A DNA stretch of 64,000 nt from Methylomonas sp. AM2-LC (GCF_039904985.1 NZ_CP157005.1:4907666-4971665); one strand, 5' to 3'. Counted from the stretch's first letter, positions 46,265-55,561 are shown. Numbers and translations are program-made. The notes: generated from the sequence alone by a model not told the origin.

Positions 46265-46869
46265 TTAGTTCATTGAGGATAGGTCAGCCATTCTGTAACC
46301 CATTGCCCGATATCCGCGCTGACGTTTATCCCACATGCGCAACAATGCCGGATGTCCTGCATCGACGAAATCGATAATTCGCACATCGATTTTAGTGGCG
46401 TGTTTACGGTGTAATCGACCGGCATACTGTTGTAGCGTTCCTTTCCAGGATATTGGCATAGCCAATACCAGTGTATCTAATGGCGGACCGCGAAATTTCA
46501 AGAGCCGCTGGCACGCCTAGTTCAAAACATGACTGAACAAAAGCCAGTGGATCTTCTTTCCAGTCTTCTTCGTCAAAATCAACGGCCATAAAATTACAGC
46601 TATTATCGGCTAGCAAGGGATAAACGCCTATTGCCTGCTCACCGTAAAGATGATTGTAAAGGATAGACATCGGTACGACCACGAAACAAACTCCGAAACA
46701 AGGCCACTTTCTCAGCAGTTGAAAGCGCTGATATCTCTAGCTCAATTGAAACAGACACCGGCGCTGGTAACTCGGGCGGCAATCGCCACTCAATTCCATG
46801 ATTTTCCAGTAATGCAATAAGGCGTGCATTTTCGGCCTGGAGCTCAACCAAAGAATATGGATTAATCAT
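46265..46869 (-). pseudogene. Collapsed TOTE-type primase/helicase gene
   Basis: Three fragments in different frames belong to one long gene. First (46869 downward): AENARLIALLENHGIEW and TAEKVALFRSLFRGRTDVYP, the N-terminus of TOTE conflict-system proteins. Second (ending near 46490): HLYGEQAIGVYPLLADNSC, AVDFDEEDW and GVPAALEISRS, their archaeo-eukaryotic primase domain. Third (46501-46265): PPLDTLVLAMPISWKGTLQQ, GRLHRKHATK and GHPALLRMWDKRQRGYRAMG, the C-terminal end of the superfamily II helicase. The Cys-rich linker after DVYP and the middle of the protein, several hundred residues, have been deleted. The gene is dead. TOTE systems are thought to act in conflicts with foreign DNA. Confidence 0.82.
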
Positions 46870-47041
46870 TTAATCCATATTCGGCCAGTAGCATAACCAT
46901 ATCGTCCCTAACACCCCAACCAACATTTTCACTTTTGTTACAAACATCCAAAAACCTGTCAACATAGATTTTCCGCTTGGATTCTGGCAATTCCCACACG
47001 TATTTCAAAGCTTGAGCGTAAAGTATCTTGGGTTTCTTCAT
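46862..47041 (-). CDS. Small 59-residue protein ahead of the TOTE remnant
   Basis: An intact frame starting MKKPKILYAQALKYVWELPE and ending MLLAEYGLND. It is charged and helical with a short Trp-containing core and no signal or membrane segment. Its stop overlaps the first ATG of the broken TOTE-type gene (AATGATTAA), as in translationally coupled genes. I do not recognise the family. It may be a conserved partner of TOTE-type proteins or a chance frame; its start lies within the decayed antitoxin gene upstream. Confidence 0.5.
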   Translation of the reverse strand: MKKPKILYAQALKYVWELPESKRKIYVDRFLDVCNKSENVGWGVRDDMVMLLAEYGLND

Positions 47042-47173
47042 AAGAAATTACATCTTGGATAACCACCTTAGCCTCACCATTTTGAGTGATGACTATCGGC
47101 TCACTCTGTTGCGTTAATTGCAACAAAACCTCAGCTGCGTTGGCCTTTATAAATAACTAATGGATTTAACTTG
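46959..47173 (-). pseudogene. Phd/YefM-type antitoxin remnant
   Basis: Reading from 47173, QVKSISYL is followed, after a two-base insertion, by KANAAEVLLQLTQQSEPIVI, TQNGEAKVV and IQDVISYEETQ, the usual course of Phd/YefM antitoxins. The start codon is missing (a TAG lies where ATG is expected) and the C-terminal part after DTL is unrelated. No matching toxin remains beside it. Confidence 0.7.
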
Positions 47174-47386
47174 CTAGGAATAATGCATAAGGGAAACTCC
47201 GTCGGCTCGAAACAAGTCCTAATATAGTCTTTTATCAGTCTCCAAACTAGCATGAAAACAGAATATAGAAACTAATTCAACCTGACCCCTTTTTTAGACC
47301 CCTTTTTAGGACGCGCCTACCCCTTGTTGTTGCATAATCCATTGTCGTAACGGCACATATTTCGGTAGTACGGTATAGATAAAAAT
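47174..47386. other. Non-coding islet DNA
   Basis: No gene is recognised. Two GGGGTC-containing runs (47285-47320) resemble the 3' flank of degraded transposase genes, but this cannot be established from the sequence. Confidence 0.3.
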
Positions 47387-47577
47387 TTACTGTCCAGCAG
47401 CAGCAATGTCTATCATAATCTTAACAACTTCACTACCGTTGAATTCTTGTCGTTTCATAACGTTTTCGCTTTTAGCCATCTTGGTCTTCAGGAAACGCAC
47501 AAAATCCAATGTTTCGAATTGCATTTCTAGTGGCAAATTTCCATATCTTCAAGTATTTTTTGAGTGATGATTCTCAT
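47387..47577 (-). pseudogene. DUF2281-type antitoxin, frameshifted
   Basis: Starts MRIITQKILEDME, then hits a stop. In another frame from near 47540 it continues LPLEMQFETLDFVRFLKTKM and ends EFNGSEVVKIMIDIAAAGQ. The joined sequence matches small DUF2281 proteins that accompany PIN-type toxins. A one-base indel near 47535-47545 breaks it. Confidence 0.65.
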
Positions 47578-47673
47578 GTGTTAATTTCTGTTTGTTATAA
47601 AGTAACTTGGCTAGAAAATAAGCAATATAGTCGCCCATATTCAACTGAGCAGGGTAGTAATCTCATTTTTCAA

Positions 47674-48147
47674 TCATTCCCCGGCTAATTCTAAAACAGT
47701 AGCAATTAATTGAGTGCTTAAAAATATTTCTGATTGTTCAATTTGTAACAGTAAAGGAGAAAGTCTATCAACCAAACCTTTTTCTTTTGCAGCCAACAGA
47801 ACTCCCAGCGAACCAATAATGCTGATCTGATTTATCTTGGCAACTTTACGACCACGTTGATCATCGATTAATAATTTATCGGCTGAGATTTGTTTATACA
47901 ATAACATCGCTTCGGTTTCACCCGCATCAGCATATGCATCCAAAAACACATACTCACGCAAGTCAACTTTACGAACTTTATCTTGTAGAAAAACTTTTAG
48001 AGCCTGAGCTTCTTTTTTATTCGACCGAGTGGTTTCAAAGTAAACCGTTTCAGGCACCAAAACAGTCTCAAATAACTTTTCTAACAAACTCAAACTGTTA
48101 CAAGCCGATAATGCGATAAGAGCGGAAGAGTCCGCCACAAGAATCAT
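47674..48147 (-). CDS. DUF3368 PIN-like toxin
   Basis: A 157-residue PIN-fold protein. It begins MILVADSSALIALSACN with the first metal Asp, and later has Glu/Asp residues in GETEAMLLYKQ and LLIDDQRGRKVA, as in DUF3368 nucleases. It overlaps the upstream UPF0175 gene by 4 bases. Likely an RNase toxin neutralised by that partner. Both genes are intact, unlike their neighbours in the islet. Confidence 0.82.
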   Translation of the reverse strand: MILVADSSALIALSACNSLSLLEKLFETVLVPETVYFETTRSNKKEAQALKVFLQDKVRKVDLREYVFLDAYADAGETEAMLLYKQISADKLLIDDQRGRKVAKINQISIIGSLGVLLAAKEKGLVDRLSPLLLQIEQSEIFLSTQLIATVLELAGE

Positions 48148-48395
48148 ACTCTACGCATGCCTGCTAATTCTTCAAGTAATTCTTCTTTGCTAATATCAAT
48201 GACAGCCACATCATTTTGTTTGCAGGTGGACATAAAATCATAAATATCCATATCAGCAAGCTCAGCTGCCTTAGCAAGCGTGACCCGTGCATTTTTAAAT
48301 AACCAAAGTGCATAACTGATACGCATATCTTTCTCGATTTCCGCAACAGATTGGAAGGCAACAAAGTCATTAGGTAAATTAACTGCGATTTGCAT
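48144..48395 (-). CDS. UPF0175 antitoxin-like protein
   Basis: An 83-residue protein of the UPF0175 family, with ALWLFKNARVTLAKAAELADM as the conserved helix-turn-helix-like core followed by MDIYDFMSTCKQNDV. UPF0175 genes usually precede DUF3368 PIN genes as type II toxin-antitoxin pairs, and here the stop overlaps the toxin start. AGG lies just ahead of the ATG at 48395. Confidence 0.82.
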   Translation of the reverse strand: MQIAVNLPNDFVAFQSVAEIEKDMRISYALWLFKNARVTLAKAAELADMDIYDFMSTCKQNDVAVIDISKEELLEELAGMRRV

Positions 48396-48443
48396 GAGGT
48401 TTCCTTAGTGACAAGGTAAAGATGGTTTCAACTGAAATGGACT

Positions 48444-48578
48444 AACCTATAATTGCGCCTTGTTGAGGCTATATTGACTCAACTCTATGGGCAAATCTCA
48501 TTGACAACTCTATCAATTCAACAACCTACATGGTGCCGGAGATAGGAATCGAACCTACGACCTTCGCGTTACGAGTGC
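48444..48578. repeat. Right copy of tRNA-associated direct repeat
   Basis: Matches 45828-45960 with about 16 differences by eye. This copy includes the 3' half of the intact tRNA-Thr gene and about 85 bases beyond it. Confidence 0.8.
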
Positions 48579-48606
48579 GCTGCTCTACCTACTGAGCTAC
48601 ACCGGC
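48531..48606 (-). tRNA. tRNA-Thr (anticodon CGT)
   Basis: A 76-nt tRNA with encoded CCA. The minus strand reads GCCGGTG, then D-arm GCTC-AGTAGGTA-GAGC, anticodon arm with loop CTCGTAA (anticodon CGT), and T-arm GTAGG-TTCGATT-CCTAT. The acceptor stem has one T-T mismatch at pair 6-67. The gene begins at the base adjacent to the last base of the hisI stop codon, so it is probably cut from the his operon transcript or has its promoter within hisI. Its 3' half is duplicated at 45.9 kb. Confidence 0.95.
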
Positions 48607-48993
48607 TTATTTGTAGATGGTTTTGGGGTCTTTTAGTACTGGCTCAATAGTCTGCCAGGTACCCTGCTGTAAACTACGATAGAAACAGCTTTCGCGACCA
48701 GTATGACAGGCTATGCCACCTTCTTGTACTATTTTAAGCAAAAGTACATCTGCATCGCAATCGATTTGCATATCGATAATTTTTTGTCTGTGGCCGGACT
48801 CTTCGCCTTTACGCCATAGGCGTTGCCTAGATCGTGACCAGTATACCGCAAAACCTTCGTTGACACTAAGCGCAAGCGCTTCGCGGTTCATCCAGGCAAA
48901 CATCACTACCCGCCCCGTGTCGTGCTGTTGGGCAATAACTGGCAACAGGCCGTCTTCGGTCCAGTTAACCTCGTCCAGCCACGCCTCGCTCAC
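48607..48993 (-). CDS. hisI: Phosphoribosyl-AMP cyclohydrolase
   Basis: A 128-residue enzyme for step three of histidine synthesis, opening the adenine ring of PR-AMP. Motifs are [34 protein letters not shown] and the metal Cys/Asp groups in [11 protein letters not shown] and [11 protein letters not shown]. It is a stand-alone cyclohydrolase with no fused HisE domain; hisE is not in the window. It overlaps hisF by 4 bases. tRNA-Thr follows immediately. Confidence 0.97.
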   Translation of the reverse strand: MSEAWLDEVNWTEDGLLPVIAQQHDTGRVVMFAWMNREALALSVNEGFAVYWSRSRQRLWRKGEESGHRQKIIDMQIDCDADVLLLKIVQEGGIACHTGRESCFYRSLQQGTWQTIEPVLKDPKTIYK

Positions 48994-49763
48994 AAACGTA
49001 CCTCTATGCCTTTACTCTGCATATGCAGTTTAGCTTGCTCTATACTGTATTCTGCAAAGTGAAAAATACTGGCGGCCAGTACCGCATCGGCTTTACCTGT
49101 AATGATGCCATCGGCCAAATGGTCTAAAGTGCCGACACCACCAGAGGCAATAACCGGAATACTCAGTGCATCGCTAATTGCACGGGTTAACGCCAAATCA
49201 AAACCGGATTTGGTACCGTCTCTATCCATGCTGGTTAACAATATTTCGCCCGCACCATAGGCTTGCATTTTTTCAGCCCAGGCTACCGCATCAATGCCCG
49301 TGGCTTTGCGTCCGCCATGGGTAAAGATTTCCCAACGGTTTTCTTCATCCGCCCCACTCACTTTTTTAGCATCAATTGCTACGACAATACATTGCGAACC
49401 AAATTTTTCAGCGGCTTGTTTAACAAACTCTGGATTAAAAACTGCGGCGCTATTAATACCTACCTTATCGGCACCGGCATTCAGCATGCGCCTAATATCG
49501 TCCAAATTACGAATACCCCCGCCAACAGTCAACGGAATAAACACTTCGCTGGCTACTTGCTCAACCACATGCACAATGGTTTCGCGGTTATCGTGGGTGG
49601 CGGTTATATCCAGAAAGGTAATTTCGTCGGCACCTTCCCGATCATAGCGGCGGGCAATTTCGACCGGATCGCCAGCATCGCGAATATCGACAAATTTAAC
49701 ACCTTTAACGACACGACCGTTATCGACATCCAGACAAGGTATAATACGTTTAGCCAGACTCAT
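48990..49763 (-). CDS. hisF: Imidazole glycerol phosphate synthase cyclase subunit
   Basis: A 257-residue (beta-alpha)8-barrel that uses ammonia from HisH to make IGP and AICAR. Catalytic Asp residues are in [16 protein letters not shown] and in VAIDAKK; the second half has [14 protein letters not shown] and [13 protein letters not shown]. The length is typical. It sits 3 bases after hisA and overlaps hisI. Confidence 0.98.
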   Translation of the reverse strand: MSLAKRIIPCLDVDNGRVVKGVKFVDIRDAGDPVEIARRYDREGADEITFLDITATHDNRETIVHVVEQVASEVFIPLTVGGGIRNLDDIRRMLNAGADKVGINSAAVFNPEFVKQAAEKFGSQCIVVAIDAKKVSGADEENRWEIFTHGGRKATGIDAVAWAEKMQAYGAGEILLTSMDRDGTKSGFDLALTRAISDALSIPVIASGGVGTLDHLADGIITGKADAVLAASIFHFAEYSIEQAKLHMQSKGIEVRL

Positions 49764-49766
49764 AGC

Positions 49767-50501
49767 TTATCCAAACGATTCTGCCAGCTTTTCTGCTTCG
49801 GCAAAATCCAGAGTACCTTCGTATATGGCTCTACCGGTAATGGCTCCCATAATACCTTCTTGCGCAACGGCACCTAAAGCACGGATATCGTCCATATTAG
49901 TAATACCGCCAGAAGCAATAATGGGGATTTTAACGGCCTGCGCTAATTTTGCAGTGGCTTCCACGTTAACGCCTTGCATCATGCCATCACGGGATATATC
50001 CGTATAGATGATAGCGGATACGCCATTGGCTTCAAATTTTTTAGCCAAATCTATAACATCGTGCCGGGATAATTTTGACCAGCCATCTATAGCAACTTTG
50101 CCATCTCGTGCATCCAGACCAATAATAATATGGCCAGGGAATTCGATAGCCACATCCCTTACAAAATGCGGTTCGCTGACGGCTTTGGTACCAATAATGA
50201 CATATTCTACACCCGCTTCCAAATAGGCCTCTATGGTCTCTTCATCACGGATACCGCCACCAATTTGCACTGGAATATGCGGATACGCTTTAACAATGGC
50301 ATTAATGACATCAGCATTTTTAGGTTTACCCGCAAAAGCACCATCCAAATCCACTAAGTGTAAGCGCTTGGCACCTGCATCTACCCAACGCCCGGCAACA
50401 GCTACCGGATCATCAGAAAACACCGTATCATCCTCCATACGGCCTTGACGCAAGCGTACACATTTCCCTTCTTTCAAATCAATTGCAGGTATCAGCAACA
50501 T
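49767..50501 (-). CDS. hisA: ProFAR isomerase
   Basis: A 244-residue barrel enzyme catalysing the Amadori isomerisation of ProFAR. Signature parts are [19 protein letters not shown] with the catalytic Asp, [28 protein letters not shown] and [13 protein letters not shown]. It lies between hisH (162-base gap) and hisF (3-base gap). Confidence 0.98.
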   Translation of the reverse strand: MLLIPAIDLKEGKCVRLRQGRMEDDTVFSDDPVAVAGRWVDAGAKRLHLVDLDGAFAGKPKNADVINAIVKAYPHIPVQIGGGIRDEETIEAYLEAGVEYVIIGTKAVSEPHFVRDVAIEFPGHIIIGLDARDGKVAIDGWSKLSRHDVIDLAKKFEANGVSAIIYTDISRDGMMQGVNVEATAKLAQAVKIPIIASGGITNMDDIRALGAVAQEGIMGAITGRAIYEGTLDFAEAEKLAESFG

Positions 50502-50663
50502 ATCTAAATCTCAATGGTTAATCACTACATCTAAAAAAATAATCACGCGATTACTGGCTAAAGATACACCAAAAATCGAACCTTATTTGCGGCATTTGCC
50601 ATACAAATATTTTTTCTAATTGGGGCTGTATTAATTTATGTGTATATAAGGCTTTACGCCTGA
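50502..50663. other. Gap within the his operon
   Basis: 162 AT-rich bases separate hisH from hisA although all neighbours are tightly packed. No gene or strong hairpin is seen; an internal promoter for hisA-F-I and tRNA-Thr is possible. Confidence 0.35.
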
Positions 50664-51305
50664 TTACACTGTTCCATTCCAATGTAAAAAGTTATTTAAC
50701 AATTGCATGCCAACCGTTTGACTTTTTTCAGGATGGAATTGCACGGCAAACAAATTTTCTTTGGCCAACGCACAAGTAAAAGCTTGTGGATAGTCGCTAG
50801 TGGCAATGGTGTCTTCACTATTATCTGGTACAGCATAATAACTATGTACAAAATAAAAGCGGCTACTTTGCGGAATATTCTCCCACAATGGATGTGCATG
50901 CTGGTTAACCTGATTCCACCCCATATGTGGAATTTTTAATCGATTGCCTTCAGCATCAGTTAACTTGTTTGCAAAGCGACGTACATGACCAGAAAATAAA
51001 TTTAATCCCTGAGTTTTTCCGCCTTCTTCACTGTCTGTCAATAAGGCTTGCATGCCTAGACAAATACCTAACATAGGTTTGGTTTTAGCCACCTGAACAA
51101 TAATTTCTGCCAGCCCGGTATCATGCAGGGCCTGCATACAATCACGTATGGCCCCCACACCGGGAAATACCACGCGATCAGCAGCTAATATAGTTTTTGC
51201 TTCGGCACTCACTTGCACAGTGACATTAGCATCTGCATGCTGCAGGGCTTTGGCAATGGAATGTAAATTACCCATTCCGTAATCGATAACGACAACTGAT
51301 GACAT
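50664..51305 (-). CDS. hisH: Imidazole glycerol phosphate synthase glutaminase subunit
   Basis: A 213-residue class I glutamine amidotransferase supplying ammonia to HisF. The nucleophile Cys is in MLGICLGMQAL, and the His-Glu pair is in AVQFHPEKSQ. The oxyanion and interface region is VVFPGVGAIRDCMQAL. It is 49 bases after hisB on the same strand. Confidence 0.98.
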   Translation of the reverse strand: MSSVVVIDYGMGNLHSIAKALQHADANVTVQVSAEAKTILAADRVVFPGVGAIRDCMQALHDTGLAEIIVQVAKTKPMLGICLGMQALLTDSEEGGKTQGLNLFSGHVRRFANKLTDAEGNRLKIPHMGWNQVNQHAHPLWENIPQSSRFYFVHSYYAVPDNSEDTIATSDYPQAFTCALAKENLFAVQFHPEKSQTVGMQLLNNFLHWNGTV

Positions 51306-51354
51306 AAAACTTTAGAGGATAGGGATCAAGGTTACTAAACTGAAAGGCAGTGTA

Positions 51355-51948
51355 TTATAGACTGCCTTTAGTAGACGGTATAATTTCGGCCATACGCTGA
51401 TCATGGCTTATCGCCATACGTATTGCACGGCCAAAGGCTTTAAAAACTGTTTCGGCAATATGATGAGCATTACCCGCTTTTAGGTTATCGATATGCAAAG
51501 TGACCCCAGCATGATTAACAAAACCCTGAAAAAACTCACGCAGCAGATCAACATCAAAATTGCCTATCAAGGCACGCGGATACTCCACCTGATAAAACAG
51601 GCTGGGACGCCCTGAAAAGTCTACCACCACTCTGGATAACGATTCATCTAATGGCACATAAGCATGCCCATACCGATAAATGCCTTTTTTATTCCCTAAG
51701 GCCAGACTAAAAGCCTGCCCCAAGGTAATGCCTATATCCTCAACACTATGATGGGCATCAATATGCAAATCACCCACAGAAACGATATTTATATCGATCA
51801 AACCATGTCGAGCAACCTGATCCAACATGTGATCAAGAAACGGTAAGCCAGTGGCAAACGATGCGGCACCGTTTCCATCCAGATTAATTTCAATTTTTAT
51901 ACGGGTTTCGAGCGTATTACGCTCTACCTGAGCAATGCGTGGATTCAT
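51355..51948 (-). CDS. hisB: Imidazoleglycerol-phosphate dehydratase
   Basis: A 197-residue manganese enzyme that dehydrates IGP. The metal-binding His-rich motifs [16 protein letters not shown] and [17 protein letters not shown] are both present, with [15 protein letters not shown] near the N-terminus. It is the monofunctional form without the histidinol-phosphatase domain seen in enterics. First his gene of the cluster visible here; pepN lies upstream on the same strand, 49 bases away. Confidence 0.98.
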   Translation of the reverse strand: MNPRIAQVERNTLETRIKIEINLDGNGAASFATGLPFLDHMLDQVARHGLIDINIVSVGDLHIDAHHSVEDIGITLGQAFSLALGNKKGIYRYGHAYVPLDESLSRVVVDFSGRPSLFYQVEYPRALIGNFDVDLLREFFQGFVNHAGVTLHIDNLKAGNAHHIAETVFKAFGRAIRMAISHDQRMAEIIPSTKGSL

Positions 51949-51997
51949 ACCTGGTCAGTGTGTGTTAGTTACCGGCTAGTTTACGTGATTGTTAACT

Positions 51998-54640
51998 CTA
52001 CGCCAAACTCTTGCTGGCAATTTCGTAGACATCCTTGGAAAGATGCTCAGTGTTAACAATACGCTGTAATTGCTGTTTAATCAAGAATTGCCGCTCTTCA
52101 TCAAAGCGTCGCCATTGCGCAAACCCGGTTACCATGCGCGATGCAATTTGCGGATTGAGTGCATTCAGCGTTAAAACCTGATCGGTTAGGAACGCATAGC
52201 CTTCCCCATTTTTAGCGTGAAAATGTACCGGATTAGCTTGACTGAAAGCACCCACCAATGAGCGTACCCGATTAGGTGTTTTCATATCAAAGGCTGGATG
52301 ACGCAACAAATTCTGTACAGTTTCAAAAGCATTGGGCATGCAACTAGTGGCTTGCAGGCTAAACCATTTATCTATCACTAACGCTTCTTTGCGCCATTGA
52401 TGATAAAAACTGTCCAAACTGCGCGCTTTACCAGGATGCTTACTATTCACAATGGCTGCTAAGGCAGCAATTTGATCAGTCATAGTGCCAGAGCTATAGA
52501 ATTGCTGCTCGGCCAACTGATAAACAGGATCAGACTCTTGAGTAATCAGGTAGTTAAGACAGGTATTTTTCAGACGGCGTCTTCCCACCGCTTTAGCATC
52601 AAAATGACCGGCATCATCACGATGGTGCAGTACATACAACCGCTGGAACTCGCTATTTAACTGATCTGCTAACGATTTTCTGACAAATTCACGTGCCTGA
52701 TGAATTGCATCAACATCAATTACCTGCATTTGACCCGCCAGATAACTTTCTTCGGGTAAGGTTAGTAATACCGCCTGATAGGATAAATCGTCCATGGCAT
52801 TGGTCAAAATATTCTGCCAAGCTTTTAGAATAACCGCATTCATCTGCAGAGGACGTTTATTTTGTACGTCGTCTATCAAACCAAAAATTAGTTGTACTGC
52901 TAGTTGTTGACCGGCTTCCCAACGATTAAAACTATCGCTGTCATGCTTAAGCAAAAATGCCAGTTCCTCGCAACTGCGTTGCATTTTTAATGTTACGGGT
53001 GCTGAGAACCCTCTAAGAATTGATACAGCAGGTGCTTGATCCAGATTATCAAAGCTAAATGTTTGCTCGGCTTCGGTAACATGCAAAATAATTTCTGACT
53101 GCGATTGACCTTTATAATCAATGTTTTCTGCCGATCCATCAACAGCCAGCAACCCTAGTTTTACAGGAATATGTAAAGGAACCTTAACTGCCTGATTAGG
53201 TGTGGGTGGGCAACTTTGTTGAATTTTTATATGTAATTGCCGAGTTTCAGGCTGATATTCTTGGTTAACTGTCAATACAGGGGTGCCAGCTTGAGAATAC
53301 CAAAGCCTAAATTGTTTTAAATCCACTGCGTTGGCCGCTTCCATGGCATTTACAAAATCTTCACAGGTTACGGCCTGTCCATCATGGCGCGTAAAATACA
53401 GATCGCAGCCTTTGCGAAAGCCCTCTGCACCTAACAAGGTATGCAGCATTCTGACAACTTCAGCGCCTTTCTCATAAACGGTTAAGGTATAGAAATTATT
53501 AATTTCAATATAGGCTTCAGGACGCACGGGATGAGCAAGAGGGCCGGCATCTTCGGCAAATTGCCGTGTGCGCAAGGCATTGACATCGGCTATGCGTTTT
53601 ACGGCTGGTGAGCTACGATCACCACTAAACTGTTGATCGCGGAACACCGTAAAACCTTCTTTCAAGCTCAACTGAAACCAGTCTCGACAGGTAATACGGT
53701 TGCCAGTCCAGTTATGAAAATATTCGTGCCCGATGACACCTTCAATATGTTCATAATCACTATCGGTAGCTGTATCTGGCCTCGCTAGTACAAACTTGGT
53801 ATTAAAAACATTTAAACCCTTGTTTTCCATTGCTCCCATATTGAAATGATCGACAGCAACGATCATGTACAAATCCAGATCATATTCGCGTCCATAGGCT
53901 GTTTCATCCCAGCTCATGGCGTTTTTTAACGATTGCATGGCATGCGCACATTTGTCGATATTGTGCTGTTCGACATAAATTTGCAGGGTAATTTTCCGAC
54001 CACTCATGGTCACAAACGTATCCGTAACACAATCCAGACGTCCGGCAACCAGAGCAAACAAATAACACGGTTTTGCGAACGGATCTTCCCAACTAACCCA
54101 ATGACGATTATTGGCTAAGTTTCCGCTCTCAAGATGGTTACCATTAGACAATAGCACTGGATATTTAAGCTTATCAGCAATCAATGTGGTTTTAAAGCGA
54201 CTCATTACATCGGGTCTATCCAAAAACCAGGTGATTTTTCTAAAGCCCTGCGCCTCACACTGTGTACAAAGCATACTGCTAGACAAGTACAAACCTTCAA
54301 GTGCCGTGTTGGCTTTAGGATTTATACTATTTTCTATGGTCACTACAAAGGGACGATCCTGAGGGACCTGCAATATGGTTAATGATTCTGCATCAATATG
54401 ATAGTCTGTTTCCTTAAGTGCTACGCCATCTAAATCAATGGAAAGCAGCTTCAGCTCTTCGCCCATCAAGCTCAGCGAAATATCGCTATCCGTGCTTTCT
54501 GGATTACGCAGCAAATTTAAACGTGAACGTACTCGAGTATTTTGATCGTCAAGCTGAAACTCTAGTTCTACAGCTTCTATTAAATACTCTGGTGGTGTGT
54601 AGTCTTTCAAGAAAACAGTTTGCGGACTGACAACAGACAT
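51998..54640 (-). CDS. pepN: Aminopeptidase N (M1 family)
   Basis: An 880-residue cytoplasmic zinc aminopeptidase. The exopeptidase motif GAMEN appears in NMGAMENKGLNVFN, the zinc site is HEYFH followed by the distal Glu in SLKEGFTVFRDQQF, and the transition-state Tyr lies in YTLTVYEKGAEV. The C-terminal DUF3458-like superhelix runs to the end. The length matches E. coli PepN (870). It heads the run of genes leading into hisB and follows the PsiE-like gene by 3 bases. Confidence 0.97.
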   Translation of the reverse strand: MSVVSPQTVFLKDYTPPEYLIEAVELEFQLDDQNTRVRSRLNLLRNPESTDSDISLSLMGEELKLLSIDLDGVALKETDYHIDAESLTILQVPQDRPFVVTIENSINPKANTALEGLYLSSSMLCTQCEAQGFRKITWFLDRPDVMSRFKTTLIADKLKYPVLLSNGNHLESGNLANNRHWVSWEDPFAKPCYLFALVAGRLDCVTDTFVTMSGRKITLQIYVEQHNIDKCAHAMQSLKNAMSWDETAYGREYDLDLYMIVAVDHFNMGAMENKGLNVFNTKFVLARPDTATDSDYEHIEGVIGHEYFHNWTGNRITCRDWFQLSLKEGFTVFRDQQFSGDRSSPAVKRIADVNALRTRQFAEDAGPLAHPVRPEAYIEINNFYTLTVYEKGAEVVRMLHTLLGAEGFRKGCDLYFTRHDGQAVTCEDFVNAMEAANAVDLKQFRLWYSQAGTPVLTVNQEYQPETRQLHIKIQQSCPPTPNQAVKVPLHIPVKLGLLAVDGSAENIDYKGQSQSEIILHVTEAEQTFSFDNLDQAPAVSILRGFSAPVTLKMQRSCEELAFLLKHDSDSFNRWEAGQQLAVQLIFGLIDDVQNKRPLQMNAVILKAWQNILTNAMDDLSYQAVLLTLPEESYLAGQMQVIDVDAIHQAREFVRKSLADQLNSEFQRLYVLHHRDDAGHFDAKAVGRRRLKNTCLNYLITQESDPVYQLAEQQFYSSGTMTDQIAALAAIVNSKHPGKARSLDSFYHQWRKEALVIDKWFSLQATSCMPNAFETVQNLLRHPAFDMKTPNRVRSLVGAFSQANPVHFHAKNGEGYAFLTDQVLTLNALNPQIASRMVTGFAQWRRFDEERQFLIKQQLQRIVNTEHLSKDVYEIASKSLA

Positions 54641-54643
54641 GAA

Positions 54644-55189
54644 TTAGCGCTCTTCTGATTGTTTAATTGGAACAGGTTTATATGAAATTAGCCAATAGGT
54701 CAAACCCAAAGCAACGATAACGGTTGAAATCGCTATAATATAAGGGGGTTCAACATCTTTTAAATCCAGCATAATCACTTTTCGGGATATCGCCATCAAG
54801 GCGGTAGCTATGACCATTTTAATCGGTAATACATCACGTTTGATATAGAGAGTGATATTAATAAAAATTTCTACCGCAATCAGTACTGTCATGATAGAGC
54901 CAAACACGGCCAGTATATCGGCAACTCTTAACAGCAAAAAGGGTTGTGCAATAGCCCGATGATAGATGACATTAATGACATCAATTACACCCCATAAAAT
55001 GACAAAAGTCATCAATATAGCAAGAATACGTACCGCAAAATGTATAACAAAATGCAATATTTTCAGTAAACCATCTTCTGGAACCACGGGTAATTTCTCA
55101 TCATGGGACTCTAAATCTCGCATATTTCGAGTACTCCCTTTGCTGCTTGCACTAGGCGTTACTGAAGGTCTAATGGGTGGTTTATCCAT
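54644..55189 (-). CDS. PsiE-family membrane protein
   Basis: A 181-residue inner-membrane protein. A cytoplasmic N-tail of about 45 residues is followed by four helices (about 48-72, 85-110, 118-140 and 150-172), in the pattern of phosphate-starvation-inducible PsiE proteins, with LRVADILAVFGSIMTVLIAVE and ALMAISRKVIMLDLKD. Function is unknown. Tightly packed with pepN downstream and DUF423 upstream. Confidence 0.8.
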   Translation of the reverse strand: MDKPPIRPSVTPSASSKGSTRNMRDLESHDEKLPVVPEDGLLKILHFVIHFAVRILAILMTFVILWGVIDVINVIYHRAIAQPFLLLRVADILAVFGSIMTVLIAVEIFINITLYIKRDVLPIKMVIATALMAISRKVIMLDLKDVEPPYIIAISTVIVALGLTYWLISYKPVPIKQSEER

Positions 55190-55192
55190 AAC

Positions 55193-55561
55193 TTACTCCT
55201 GATTTTTTTGTAATGACGCATAAGCTAATAAGCCCCAGGCAGCCAAAAACGCCACGCCACCAAACGGCGTGACAAATCCAATCCAATGTATATTGAATAT
55301 TACCAGTAAATATAGACTACCTGAAAAAAGCAGGATACCAACTACAAATAAAATGCCTACCCAATCTAATATACGCTGTTTAGGCAGCACAGCTATTAGA
55401 CCCAGCGCCAAGGCATGCCACATTTGATAGCTAACCGCTGTTTTATAAACATCCATTGCATGATCGGAAAGCATATTTTTCATTGCGTGCGCGCCAAAGG
55501 CACCCATTGCCACTCCGATAAAGGCGCTAGTTGCGGCTAAAAATAAAAAAGGTAAGCGCAT
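55193..55561 (-). CDS. DUF423 (YgdD-like) membrane protein
   Basis: A 122-residue protein with four hydrophobic segments and the family motif GAFGAHAMKNMLSD near the N-terminus, then FSGSLYLLVI and TPFGGVAFLAAWGLLA. Small inner-membrane protein of unknown function. Its ATG overlaps the moaB stop by one base (TAATG). Confidence 0.9.
   Translation of the reverse strand: MRLPFLFLAATSAFIGVAMGAFGAHAMKNMLSDHAMDVYKTAVSYQMWHALALGLIAVLPKQRILDWVGILFVVGILLFSGSLYLLVIFNIHWIGFVTPFGGVAFLAAWGLLAYASLQKNQE

Noticed and set aside
47285..47320. GGGGTC runs as transposon ends
   Set aside because: Only short, direct, low-complexity repeats; no matching inverted partner or transposase.
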